A stretch of DNA of 53,085 bases, taken from positions 1 through 53,085 of the forward strand of contig NZ_CBVJ010000108.1 in the NCBI RefSeq assembly GCF_000513275.1. Reading direction: 5' to 3'. This document shows positions 1-8,246 of this stretch, piece by piece. Position 1 is the stretch's first letter. The number at the start of each line of letters is the position of its first letter. This DNA comes from Paenibacillus gorillae (GTDB lineage Bacteria; Bacillota; Bacilli; Paenibacillales; Paenibacillaceae). The translations under genes and the position numbers were made by a program. The notes beneath the pieces were generated by a model. That model worked only from the letters and a program-made list of their open reading frames with translations. It had not been told where the DNA came from and ran no database searches.

Positions 1-58
1 AAGGTCGTATGGGGCTTCTTACTATTTAATAATGGACTAGTATTGCGTGCGCGGTTTA

Positions 59-487
59 TTATTTTTTCCGGCTGTTCCGCATTGCCGCCACTACAGTAAC
101 ACTCTTGTCTTCCCCGTTTGCATAGCGTTCATATTCGGGTGAACCAACCTCATATAAAGCCAGTTTGCCTTCGGCGTTGAAATGAATGCCCCAGCCGTAT
201 TTTTTCGGCAGCATCGAAGCCCTCAGACATGCCATCGGCCGCTGGTAAAACTCATCTTTTAGCTGCGTTCCGTTCGCCTCAATCTCTTCCTGCGGTATCT
301 CCTTGTGACGAACGTGCACCTCGAAGAGTAAATCTTCCTGGCTATATTGATAAGGATGATCAGCAACAAGATCGTACTCGATGCCGGGTTTGGTCTTGCC
401 AGTTTTCTTCTCAGGCGGAACCAATCCCATCTCTGCGGGACAATCCGGCGCCACTTTGATAAAGGTATTATAGTAGTTCCACTCCAT
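59..487 (-). CDS. DUF6157 family protein
   Basis: A 142-residue soluble protein without signal peptide or membrane segment. The N-terminal NYYNTFI.VAPDCPAE..L.PP pattern and the overall length fit the uncharacterised DUF6157 family, recognised from memory. No function is known. The ATG at 487 is supported by an AGGGGG site nine bases upstream. It appears to be monocistronic: bases 1-58 hold nothing recognisable, and the upstream neighbour on this strand ends about 630 bases away beyond a repeat array. The C-terminus is basic (RNSRKK). Confidence 0.65.
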   Translation of the reverse strand: MEWNYYNTFIKVAPDCPAEMGLVPPEKKTGKTKPGIEYDLVADHPYQYSQEDLLFEVHVRHKEIPQEEIEANGTQLKDEFYQRPMACLRASMLPKKYGWGIHFNAEGKLALYEVGSPEYERYANGEDKSVTVVAAMRNSRKK

Positions 488-598
488 GCTAAGAATCCCC
501 CTATTATCAATATTCCAATATCATCCATTATAAACGAATCGAGTTCAAATGATAAGGCGGCTACCAGATTCTACATCTGGCCGTTCCGGCTATAGTGT

Positions 599-783
599 AA
601 CATTAATTTGCAAAACTGCTTCCCAAGCTAGATGATGTGTATTGCGCAAAATTTACTTGTCACGCCTCAATCATGAAGATCAATTACAATGATCAAATTC
701 AAAGTAACATAGTTAGTTGGTTTATAGCGAAATAAGCAGCTTTGGCTTTATGGAGCAGGGTCGGCTCAGGCACACCTTTCTAC
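599..783. other. Intergenic stretch before the repeat array
   Basis: No gene or convincing terminator is visible here. It separates the promoter side of the DUF6157 gene from the AGCGAA/TTCGCT repeat array; a lone AGCGAAA near 727 may be a decayed outlier of that array. Confidence 0.4.
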
Positions 784-1112
784 AGCGAAACTGACTTCGC
801 TATTTTGCGAACTTGATTCGCTGTAGACCTCGCATTCACTTGCAAAGCGAATTAGCGAAGCTGGTTCGCTTTTTAACGAACCTAACTTCGCTATGCACTA
901 TCTCAACGCAGGCGTTTCCCACATTAGCGAAGAGATTTTCGCTATCCGTGAACCTACGTTCATGAGTAGCGAAGATTGCTTCGCTGCGCTCTGGCTTGGC
1001 TCAGGCATACCCTCCTAGAGCGAAACTGACTTCGCTATTTTGCGAACCTGCTTCGTTATAGCCCCCGCATCACGCTTACAGCGAATGCAGCTTCGCTATT
1101 TGCGAATTCGCT
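784..1112. repeat. Array of AGCGAA/TTCGCT hairpin repeats (array 1)
   Basis: Repeated units consist of two small imperfect hairpins: AGCGAA, 5-8 variable bases, TTCGCT, then a linker such as ATTTT, then GCGAA, variable bases and TTCGCT. Unit starts are near 784, 854, 926, 1019 and 1080. About 46 bases around 766-811 recur almost unchanged at about 1000-1046. The array reaches the stop codon (1116-1118) of the FAD dehydrogenase gene. The same family occurs at 7449-7921 and 53033-53071. Confidence 0.85.
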
Positions 1113-1115
1113 TCG

Positions 1116-2573
1116 CTACTCCCCAGTGACTTCCGGCAGCTCCCCCGCTAATTGCCGGGCGAGCTGCCGGGCAACGTGAATGCCGCTCGCTGCCGCTTGC
1201 GACAGCGAATGCGTCACGCCGGAGCAATCACCGGCGGCATACAAACCAGGGACGCGCGTCTCCAGCGCTTCATTCGTCTCAATGCTTGGCGCGTAAAACT
1301 TGCCATCGATGCCGTATACCATCGTATCCTCGTCAATCGGCTCGCCAAGCAACCTCTCCAGCGCGGCCAAAAAATCAAGCAGCGCCTTCGTGTACAGCTC
1401 GGGAACCTCGTCCGCTAACTGACCTGGGTCGACCTGAAGCGTTGGCTTTACACGATTCTGCTGCATTATCCCCTGCTCAGTCGCCCTGCCGAGCTTCAAG
1501 TCTTCTAGCCGCTGAGCAACAATCCGCTCGCCGCCACGATTAATGCCACTAATAATGCCGCGTGCGAAGCTATCGGCCGCTTCCATAGAATCAAAATACC
1601 TCGGGACAAACAGCGTAAAGTTCAAGTTAGCCGAACCTTCCCCTTCGCGCTCCCGGAAATTTTGGCCGTCGGGCATGACCATTCCGTCCTGATGCTTGCG
1701 AATGACGCGGCCGCTCGGATTCATGCAATAGGTTGTCGCCATGTAGTCCTCGCCCACATATTGCAGCTTCGTCTCGAACGTTTCCCCCAAGATGGCATCC
1801 AGTTGGTTACCGCGCATCTCTACCCGCAGGCCAAGGTCCACTCTAACTGAGTCTTGTCCGATGCCAAGTGCCTGACATTGCGCAGCCATCCAATCGGCAC
1901 CGCTTCGCCCCGTCGCAAAGACAAGCTTCCGCGTAGTCAACATCCGTCTTCCTTCCGCACCATCAAGCTCAAGTTTGAAGCCGCCGCCCTCCATCAACTG
2001 AATCGCCGCCACATCCGTCTCAAACGACAAAATGATACGGCTTAGCAAATAACGCTGCAGCTTCTCCAAAACAACAGTCGACAGCGCCGAGCCCAGATGG
2101 CGGGTTCTCGTCGTCAACACCGCTAGCCCTGCCTGCCGTGCGCGCTCTGTTAGTACCGGATTTTCTGTACTATAGTCGGCAGCAGCAGCCCCGCCATATT
2201 CACAGAGAACCGCATCCACTTCATCCATTAAAGCCATAGCGTTCTCGCTGCCGACCTTCCTTTCCAGACCGCCGCCAAAATCATTCGTATAGTTAAACTT
2301 TCCTTCCGATTTGCCCAGACCGCCAAAACCGATATATTTAGCACAGGCTGCACAGCTGCAGCTTTCTCCGAGGTCTAGCGGGCAGAACCGTTCCTCTACT
2401 CTTTTCCCCTTATCGATCAGCAAAATATTCAGCGGCTTCATTCCCTTCCGCCGTTCCTGAATTTTCGCCAATTCATGGGCTGCGAATACACCGCCAACTC
2501 CAGCACCAATAATCGTAACGTCATAATCCATATCTATCTTCACGCTTTTAGAGCTCCGAGGAATGGAAATCAT
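1116..2573 (-). CDS. NAD(P)/FAD-dependent oxidoreductase (COG2509-like)
   Basis: A 485-residue flavoprotein. Residues about 18-35 form the Rossmann dinucleotide-binding motif (VTIIGAGVGGVFAAHELAK), and a second flavin motif near the C-terminus reads GLYAAGDCSGVTHSLSQAA. A Cys cluster (C..D.GESCSCAAC) followed by GFGGLGKSEGKFN resembles the COG2509 FAD-dependent dehydrogenases, whose substrate is unknown. The ATG at 2573 follows AAGGTGG by nine bases, better than the internal Met at 2531. The start overlaps the end of the monooxygenase-like gene by 26 bases, so the pair is probably translationally coupled. Its stop codon lies at the edge of a repeat array. Confidence 0.8.
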   Translation of the reverse strand: MISIPRSSKSVKIDMDYDVTIIGAGVGGVFAAHELAKIQERRKGMKPLNILLIDKGKRVEERFCPLDLGESCSCAACAKYIGFGGLGKSEGKFNYTNDFGGGLERKVGSENAMALMDEVDAVLCEYGGAAAADYSTENPVLTERARQAGLAVLTTRTRHLGSALSTVVLEKLQRYLLSRIILSFETDVAAIQLMEGGGFKLELDGAEGRRMLTTRKLVFATGRSGADWMAAQCQALGIGQDSVRVDLGLRVEMRGNQLDAILGETFETKLQYVGEDYMATTYCMNPSGRVIRKHQDGMVMPDGQNFREREGEGSANLNFTLFVPRYFDSMEAADSFARGIISGINRGGERIVAQRLEDLKLGRATEQGIMQQNRVKPTLQVDPGQLADEVPELYTKALLDFLAALERLLGEPIDEDTMVYGIDGKFYAPSIETNEALETRVPGLYAAGDCSGVTHSLSQAAASGIHVARQLARQLAGELPEVTGE

Positions 2574-2880
2574 ATTCTTTTTCCACCTTGCATATTTTCA
2601 CCTGATAGCTGGAGTACCATTGCTCCCGACCGGTCCGTTGAGCGGTCAAATGCTCCTCATTTCGCTTCCATTCGCGAATAGCCTCCAGGCTGTCCCAGTA
2701 GGATACCGTAATGCCTGCTCCTGAAGAATCTCTTACACTTTCAACACTAATAAAGCCGGGCTGCCGCGATGCAAGCTCCTCCATACGCTCGGCAATTACC
2801 CCATATCCATTATCGCCTTCCGTCCGTTTGCTGGTAAAAATAACGGCGTAGCGGCTGTCCAAATGTCCCGTTGTCTCCAT
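2548..2880 (-). CDS. Antibiotic biosynthesis monooxygenase (ABM) domain protein
   Basis: A 110-residue ferredoxin-like-fold protein. It has RYAVIFTSKRT near the start, MEELASRQPGFISVES in the middle and ISYWDSLEAIREWKRNEEH-type residues, the usual ABM layout (PF03992). Such proteins include small oxygenases and heme-degrading enzymes, but no catalytic residue is certain here. The ATG at 2880 is chosen because AAGGGTGAG lies just upstream; an in-frame ATG at 2946 lacks a ribosome site. It is the first gene of a two-gene unit with the FAD dehydrogenase, which may act on or with its substrate (inference). Confidence 0.75.
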   Translation of the reverse strand: METTGHLDSRYAVIFTSKRTEGDNGYGVIAERMEELASRQPGFISVESVRDSSGAGITVSYWDSLEAIREWKRNEEHLTAQRTGREQWYSSYQVKICKVEKEYDFHSSEL

Positions 2881-2944
2881 TCGCTTCTCACCCTTCCAAC
2901 CTAATCTTCCTACATTATAGCGCACCTGCTTCCCAGCCAACGAC

Positions 2945-2984
2945 AAAAAAAGAGCCCCGCCGGACTCATCCGGACAAGGCTCCT
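2945..2984 (-). terminator. Terminator of ilvD
   Basis: A GC-rich imperfect stem (GGAGCC..GTCCGGA / TCCGGC..GGGCTC) followed on the minus strand by seven T, just after the ilvD stop and before the next gene. Confidence 0.8.
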
Positions 2985-2993
2985 TGCTTCCTA

Positions 2994-4685
2994 TTATTCA
3001 AAAAGATCGGTTACTGCGCCTTTCGAAGCCGAGGACACCAGCCTAGAATACTTGGCCAAAACGCCTTTCGAAAATTTCAACGGCGGCTGAACCCAAGCTT
3101 GTGCCCGGCGCTCTATCTCCTCGTCCGTTACCTCGAAGCCGATTTCCTGTGTTTCACTGTCAATGACAACCTGATCGCCGTTTTGCAGCAGTCCGATTGG
3201 CCCGCCCACTTGCGCCTCAGGCGCGACATGCCCAATAACGAAGCCATGCGATCCGCCCGAAAATCTGCCATCCGTAATAAGTGCGACTTCTCCGCCCAAT
3301 CCTTTGCCAACGATTAATGCCGTTACAGACAACATCTCCGGCATACCCGGCCCGCCCTTCGGCCCGCAATAACGGATAACGAGAACATCCCCTTTATGGA
3401 TTTCATCGTTCAAAATCGCTGCCGTCGCCTCATCCTCGCTGTCGAACACTTTGGCCGGACCTGTAAAACGAAGCTTTTTCATTCCCGACATTTTCGCAAT
3501 AGCGCCTTCCGGAGCTAGATTGCCTCTCAGAACGACAAGCGGACCCGTTGGCTTCAACGGCTGGTCGAACGGCCGAATGATTTCTTGATCCGCCTGCAGC
3601 GGTTCGGCATCCGCCAAGTTTTCAGCGAGCGTCTTGCCCGTTACGGTCAAGCAGTCCCCATGCAGCAGTCCTTGCTCCAGCAGCAGCTTCATTACGCCCG
3701 GCACGCCGCCGATATCATTCAAATCCTGCATGACGTATTTGCCGCTTGGCTTCAGATCCGCAATATGCGGTACGTTCAGACGAATCCGTTCAAAATCATC
3801 ATAGGTAAGATCGACGCCAACTGAATGAGCAATTGCAGTCAAATGAAGAAACGCATTGGTCGAGCCGCCGAGTGCCATGACAACGGTGATCGCGTTTTCG
3901 AACGCTTTTTTCGTCATAATGTCCTTCGGATAAATTTCTTTCTCCAACAGCTCCAGCACCTGCTTGCCCGCTTCGGCGCATTCCACAGCCTTGCCTGGCG
4001 AAATCGCCGGCGTTGACGACGAGCCGGGAAGACTCATCCCCAGCGCCTCAGCAGCGGACGCCATCGTATTAGCAGTATACATGCCCCCGCAAGCGCCCGG
4101 TCCCGGACATACGCTGCATTCTACTTTATGCAGCTCTTTTTCCGTCATTTTACCATCATGATATTGGCCAACCGCTTCAAAAGCGGTAACGATATCGACG
4201 TCTTTGCCATCCAACTTGCCAGGCTGAATCGTTCCGCCGTACACATATACAGCGGGGATATTCATTCTCCCGATCGCCATGAGGCATGCTGGAGTATTTT
4301 TATCGCAGCCGCCAACAGCAACGAGACCGTCGAATCGCTCCGCATTCGTTACAATTTCGATCGAATCCGCAATCGTTTCCCGGCTTGGCAGTGAGAACAG
4401 CATGCCCTCATGCCCCATAGAAATACCGTCGGATACCGTAATGGTATTGAAAATAAGCGGGGCACCGCCGCTCGACTGAACTCCTTTTTTCGCATGAAGA
4501 GCTAGTCCGTCAATATGCATATTGCATGGCGTAACCTCGCTCCATGTACTGGCAACGCCAATCATCGGCTTCTTGAAATCCTCATCTTTAAATCCAACCG
4601 CCCGAAGCATCGCCCGGTTCGGCACCCGATTTGCGCCCTCGCTGATTACTTTACTCCGAATTCTTAAATCCTTACCGGTTGTCAT
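2994..4685 (-). CDS. ilvD: Dihydroxy-acid dehydratase IlvD
   Basis: A 563-residue iron-sulfur dehydratase converting 2,3-dihydroxy-isovalerate and 2,3-dihydroxy-3-methylvalerate to the 2-oxo acids of branched-chain amino acid synthesis. Signature motifs are [13 protein letters not shown] (residues about 125-135) and [16 protein letters not shown] (193-208). Cys54, Cys127 and Cys199 are the likely cluster ligands, and [19 protein letters not shown] lies near the C-terminus. The ATG at 4685 follows AAAGGAAGG; an upstream in-frame ATG (4766) sits inside the promoter. The gene stands apart from any ilvBNC-leu cluster. Its promoter is almost a copy of that of the adjacent GntR gene, suggesting control by that regulator. 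A sugar-acid dehydratase role is less likely given the motifs and length. Confidence 0.9.
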   Translation of the reverse strand: MTTGKDLRIRSKVISEGANRVPNRAMLRAVGFKDEDFKKPMIGVASTWSEVTPCNMHIDGLALHAKKGVQSSGGAPLIFNTITVSDGISMGHEGMLFSLPSRETIADSIEIVTNAERFDGLVAVGGCDKNTPACLMAIGRMNIPAVYVYGGTIQPGKLDGKDVDIVTAFEAVGQYHDGKMTEKELHKVECSVCPGPGACGGMYTANTMASAAEALGMSLPGSSSTPAISPGKAVECAEAGKQVLELLEKEIYPKDIMTKKAFENAITVVMALGGSTNAFLHLTAIAHSVGVDLTYDDFERIRLNVPHIADLKPSGKYVMQDLNDIGGVPGVMKLLLEQGLLHGDCLTVTGKTLAENLADAEPLQADQEIIRPFDQPLKPTGPLVVLRGNLAPEGAIAKMSGMKKLRFTGPAKVFDSEDEATAAILNDEIHKGDVLVIRYCGPKGGPGMPEMLSVTALIVGKGLGGEVALITDGRFSGGSHGFVIGHVAPEAQVGGPIGLLQNGDQVVIDSETQEIGFEVTDEEIERRAQAWVQPPLKFSKGVLAKYSRLVSSASKGAVTDLFE

Positions 4686-4748
4686 TCTGATCCTTCCTTT
4701 CAACATGATCTGCTTATTAAAGGGGCTACACTGATTTTTATGATATAT

Positions 4749-4780
4749 GCAATATATCGCATACATATATGGAATGCAAG
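4749..4780 (-). promoter_or_regulatory. ilvD promoter with candidate GntR operator
   Basis: On the minus strand this reads TTGCAT, 17 bases, TATATT, a good sigma-A promoter 65-95 bases before the ilvD start. The -10 box is covered by TATGCGATATATTGCATA, an 18-bp palindrome with one mismatched pair. The 32-bp block matches the promoter of the GntR gene (5618-5649) at 15 + 9 flanking bases with equal spacing. Confidence 0.75.
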
Positions 4781-4887
4781 ATGTTTGTTTCTCGCTTTGC
4801 CTCTATTCAGTTCTTGCTGGCTTATGCTATGACTTCCGACATAAACAGCTTACGCCCCGTTATAGTAAATTACACATTGCGGAAAAT

Positions 4888-4914
4888 AAAAAAACGCCTC
4901 TCGGCGTTTTTTTT
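4888..4914 (-). terminator. Terminator of the GntR gene
   Basis: A short strong stem AACGCC/GGCGTT with a TCTC loop, flanked by A and T runs on both sides, so it could act in both directions. It lies just after the stop codon of the GntR gene. Confidence 0.85.
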
Positions 4915-4922
4915 AGATGGGT

Positions 4923-5588
4923 TTAAATGAGCGAGTACAACTCATTCATCGGCCGGATTAAATTTTGCTTCATAATGGCGGAAGCAGCTGCAGCATCTCT
5001 CTTTTCCAATGCGGAGATTAAAGCGGCATGCTCCTCAACTGAGCCTAGGGTCGTCGTGTTTGGCTGCTTCAAAAAAACATATTTAAATCTTCGGATATGG
5101 ATTTGCAACGATGCGCTGAATGAAGCGATATAGGCATTATCCGACGCTTCCACGATCATATTGTGCAGCTGCTCATCGATCTCCATCGCCTGATACGGCT
5201 GTCCGCTATCAATTGCAGCGCCGAATTGTTCATTTAATAACTTCAGCGTCTCAATCTGCTGCGGCGTTATGAGGGCAGCGGCATGCTCCGCGGCTAGAGC
5301 GTGAAGCACAGCCATCGTCGGGTACATTTTCAAAATATCGTCTTTCTCGATGAGCGTCACTCGGGTTTCTTTTCCCGGATGCATAGAGACAAGTCCTTGC
5401 ACCTCCAGCAGTTGGAGCGCCTCCCGAATCGGCGTGCGGCTTACCGCGAGAGATTCCGCCAGCTCGGCGTCGAGCAATTTTTCCCCAGGCAGCAATGTGC
5501 CTTCGATAATCCATCGTTGAAGCTGGGAGAAGGCCCGCTCTTTGGCCGTCATTCGGATCGGCGAAGCAAAATCTTTCGGTACCGGCAT
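4923..5588 (-). CDS. GntR family regulator, FCD (FadR-type) domain
   Basis: A 221-residue DNA-binding protein. An N-terminal winged helix (LLDAELAESLAVSRTPIREALQLLE, about residues 36-60, the GntR signature) is followed by an all-helical FCD ligand domain with HALAAEHAAALI and D.QLHNMIVEAS. FCD domains usually bind metal and a small organic acid; the ligand is unknown here. AGAAGGA is eight bases before the ATG at 5588, while the ATG at 5597 abuts the ribosome site, so 5588 is preferred. It lies immediately upstream of ilvD on the same strand, separated by a terminator. Shared promoter sequence suggests that it regulates itself and ilvD (inference). Confidence 0.85.
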   Translation of the reverse strand: MPVPKDFASPIRMTAKERAFSQLQRWIIEGTLLPGEKLLDAELAESLAVSRTPIREALQLLEVQGLVSMHPGKETRVTLIEKDDILKMYPTMAVLHALAAEHAAALITPQQIETLKLLNEQFGAAIDSGQPYQAMEIDEQLHNMIVEASDNAYIASFSASLQIHIRRFKYVFLKQPNTTTLGSVEEHAALISALEKRDAAAASAIMKQNLIRPMNELYSLI

Positions 5589-5617
5589 TGATCTCATCCT
5601 TCTCTATCTTTTTCTTC

Positions 5618-5649
5618 GCAATATATCGCATAAACATGCAGAATGCAAG
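5618..5649 (-). promoter_or_regulatory. GntR gene promoter with candidate autoregulatory operator
   Basis: Minus strand: TTGCAT, 17 bases, TATATT, 30-61 bases before the GntR start. The block TATGCGATATATTGC and the distal CTTGCATTC are identical to those in the ilvD promoter at 4749-4780. Only the eight-base middle differs. Confidence 0.75.
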
Positions 5650-5817
5650 CGTCACGGAGGTGAGTTTTGAGACCTGTTGGACTACCCATTGTGCTCGAAT
5701 ATGTGCAGGTTCAAGAACATAAAATGGTCCCATATTAAGCAGTATAATGAAGAGCATTTCAATGTCTACACCTTTAGCAGATACAACTGAAACGATTGCC
5801 TTGCATAAAAAATTTCG

Positions 5818-5847
5818 TTGACAGTCTCACATAACGGGTGATATATT
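5818..5847 (+). promoter_or_regulatory. Promoter of the TcyP-like gene
   Basis: Consensus TTGACA (5818-5823), 18 bases, TATATT (5842-5847). The 5' leader contains CATAGTA (5863-5869) and TACTATG (5891-5897), a seven-base inverted repeat that might be an operator or a small hairpin. The GntR-type block of the neighbouring promoters is absent. The rest of 5650-5817 shows nothing recognisable. Confidence 0.75.
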
Positions 5848-5922
5848 GTTTTCATTCTAAAGCATAGTAATCAGGTCGGTTTTATTCAAATACTATGTTT
5901 ATTTCAAGAGAGGATGTTCAAC

Positions 5923-7278
5923 ATGGAAAACAATCTGGTCACTGCCTTTCAGGAGAACTGGATTACACTAGGCGTTTCCGCAGTTCTTCTTGCACTGCTT
6001 TATTTTATGGCTAAAAAACGGGTCGGCTTCGGCACACGGGTGCTAGTCGCACTTGGTCTTGGTCTCGTTGCAGGCGTTATCTTCAACAACTTTCAATTGA
6101 AGTTTGAAGGCGTCGGCACAATCGGCTCGATCTATGTCAGCTTGATCCGCATGATCGTAATTCCGCTAGTATTTGTACTCGTCATTAACAGTATTATCTC
6201 TATAACCAACATTGCTTTTCTTAAAAAAATCGGTATCAAAACCGTTGCCTGGTTCCTCGGTACAACTGGCGTAGCTGCTATTATCGGCTTACTCGTTGCA
6301 CTGGCAATCAACCCGGCCGGCACATTTGAGGCTAGTCAGCCTGAAGGATTCGAAGCCCGTGAAGTGCCAAGCTTCTTCCAGGTTATTCTCGATCTCGTGC
6401 CATCCAATCCGGTTAACGAAGCCGCTACTGGCAAAGTCCTTCCGGTATTGATCTTTGCACTATTCATTGCAATCGCAATCGTTAAAGTAGGCTCCAAAAA
6501 GCCCGAAGCCGTTCAGCCGGTTAAAGCGCTGTTCGCTTCCTTAACTGAAGTGCTGCATCAAGTTGTAAAATTCGTTCTTCGCTTCACTCCATACGGCGTG
6601 TATGCTCTGATCGCCGTTATGGCAGCCAAATATGGCTTGGAAACATTGAAGCCGCTGGCAACACTCATTCTTGTTAGCTATATTGCATTGATTTTGCATT
6701 TTGTCATCGTATTCGGCGGCCTCGTTGCCTTCGTTGGCAAGCTGAATCCGCTTCGCTTCTTTAAAAAGGCTTACCCTACAGTTGCCGTTGGATTTACAAC
6801 CCGCAGCAGCTACGCAACTTTGCCAATCAACCTTGAAGTCATTACGAAACGCCTCGGCGTATCTCCGCGGATTGCCAGCTTTGTTGCTCCGCTTGGCGCT
6901 ACGATGAACTTCAACGGCTGCGGCGGCATTTGGCCGGCTATCGTTTCCGTATTCGTTGCCAACATTTTTGACATGCAATTAAGCATTACGGACTACATCC
7001 TGATTGTTGCTGTCAGCGTTATTTCTTCCATCGGCGTTGCAGGTGTCCCTGGACCTGCCTCGATCTCAACAACTGTCGTATTGACGGCGCTTGGCCTTCC
7101 GCTCGAAGGACTTGCAATGGTTGTTGCCGTTGAGTCGCTGATCGACATGGGCCGTACTGCAGTTAACGCAACAGGAACTACGGTTACAGCCGTACTCGTT
7201 GCCAACTCCGAAGGCGAGCTCGACCGCGAAGTATTCAACAGCAATGACAATGATGCACTGGAATTGAACCCGGCTTAA
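5923..7278 (+). CDS. tcyP: L-cystine/dicarboxylate:cation symporter (TcyP-like, SDF family)
   Basis: A 451-residue membrane protein of the dicarboxylate/amino acid:cation symporter family, with about eight to ten hydrophobic segments. RMIVIPLVFVLVINSI near residue 80, the serine-rich hairpin segment FTTRSSYATLPIN, and GATMNFNGCGG are the family's substrate and cation sites. The N-terminal arrangement (hydrophobic helix, KKRVGFGTRVLVALGLGL) matches Bacillus TcyP cystine importers better than GltP. GAGAGG is placed nine bases before the ATG at 5923; an ATG at 5914 abuts it. The gene has its own promoter and terminator. Cystine as substrate is inferred from similarity. Confidence 0.8.
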   Translation: MENNLVTAFQENWITLGVSAVLLALLYFMAKKRVGFGTRVLVALGLGLVAGVIFNNFQLKFEGVGTIGSIYVSLIRMIVIPLVFVLVINSIISITNIAFLKKIGIKTVAWFLGTTGVAAIIGLLVALAINPAGTFEASQPEGFEAREVPSFFQVILDLVPSNPVNEAATGKVLPVLIFALFIAIAIVKVGSKKPEAVQPVKALFASLTEVLHQVVKFVLRFTPYGVYALIAVMAAKYGLETLKPLATLILVSYIALILHFVIVFGGLVAFVGKLNPLRFFKKAYPTVAVGFTTRSSYATLPINLEVITKRLGVSPRIASFVAPLGATMNFNGCGGIWPAIVSVFVANIFDMQLSITDYILIVAVSVISSIGVAGVPGPASISTTVVLTALGLPLEGLAMVVAVESLIDMGRTAVNATGTTVTAVLVANSEGELDREVFNSNDNDALELNPA

Positions 7279-7296
7279 TAGCCGGCTTGCAGCAAA

Positions 7297-7337
7297 ACTG
7301 CCCCTGATCACCAATGGTGATAGGGGCAGTTTTTTTG
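7297..7337 (+). terminator. Terminator of the TcyP-like gene
   Basis: A long stem, ACTGCCCCT.ATCACC pairing with GGTGAT.AGGGGCAGT across an AAT loop, followed by seven T. Confidence 0.9.
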
Positions 7338-7448
7338 TTGCTTTGAAACTGGGATACTCCATCAGCTACAACTGTATTTCACCACTATCCTTATTCTAAG
7401 GTTTGGGATAGCACGAGCACTGCTGCTAGCCGCGAGAATAACGCCAAC

Positions 7449-7921
7449 AGCGAAACGGCTTCGCTATTTTGACAAGTTTGCTTCGCTATCCGCTGATATG
7501 ACTCGCTTCACAGACCTACAGCGAAGCAGGTTCGCTATTTTGCGAAGTTTGCTTCGCTACCTGATGATATGCCCCGTTTCACAGGTCTAGAGCGAAGCAG
7601 GTTCGCTATTTTGCGAACCTAACTTCGCTCTAGCATGCTTAGCAGCGTGCACTACCTCCTAGAGCGAACCTAATTTCGCTATTCGTGAACCTAGGTTCTC
7701 CAGTTGCGAAGCTAGCTTCGCTATTGGCTGATATGCCTCCCTTCACCAGCCTACAGCGAAGTTTGCTTCGTTATTTAACGAAGCTGCTTCGCTATCGGCT
7801 GATATGCCTCTGTTCCACCAGCCAACAGCGAAATTTGCTTCGTTATTTAACGAAGCCACTTCGCTGTTTGATGACTCCGTCTACTAACACCAGTATTGCT
7901 GAGTTAACGAAGCTACTTTGC
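7449..7921. repeat. About 71-bp tandem repeats of the AGCGAA/TTCGCT family (array 2)
   Basis: Units start at 7449, 7520, 7591, 7663, 7755 and 7827, a spacing of 71-72 bases apart from one 92-base unit; a decayed unit follows near 7906. Each holds two hairpins (AGCGAA..TTCGCT, then GCGAA or ACGAA..TTCGCT) joined by ATTTT or ATTTA. Most units then carry a conserved spacer with GCTGATATG.CTC and TTCAC.AGCCTA. Hairpin stems vary in a compensating way (GCGAA/TTCGC or ACGAA/TTCGT), so structure seems to be kept. The array lies between two convergent genes. Confidence 0.85.
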
Positions 7922-8204
7922 TACAGAACAAAATCAGAGGTTACTCTAAATAACGTGTAAGTTACTGCTTCCTCGAGCCAACGTCGCTTAATCAAGCTAC
8001 TCTATATTCGTCCTTACACCGTACTGTCCCGTTAACTCCCACCTCTACCCTACTCCCAGTAAACAACACTTCTTCGGCTAGCCGGCCGAGCAACTTGGCT
8101 AGTCTGCAACTCTACGCCATCAAACCCAGTTAGATCCTACCGCACACCTGCATGCATGTTTAGAACTCTGTATCTTCCCCGCCCTAACCACACATCCACG
8201 CAAG
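7922..8204. other. Intergenic stretch without recognisable features
   Basis: Pyrimidine-rich sequence between the repeat array and the terminator of the S-layer gene. I see no credible start site, promoter or repeat in it. Confidence 0.4.
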
Positions 8205-8238
8205 CAAACAAGGGCAGCCGATTGGCTGCCCTTGTTTG
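8205..8238 (-). terminator. Terminator of the S-layer homology gene
   Basis: A perfect 15-bp inverted repeat (CAAACAAGGGCAGCC and its complement) around a four-base loop, just after the stop codon at 8247. Confidence 0.8.
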
Positions 8239-8246
8239 AATCTTTC

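Noticed and set aside
7449..7921. CRISPR array
   Set aside because: The 71-bp units are repeated throughout, the intervals are themselves conserved rather than unique, and no cas genes are nearby.
7685..7960. 91-codon frame inside the repeat array
   Set aside because: Its Leu-Leu-Arg-Tyr repeats simply translate the 71-bp DNA repeats; no ribosome site.
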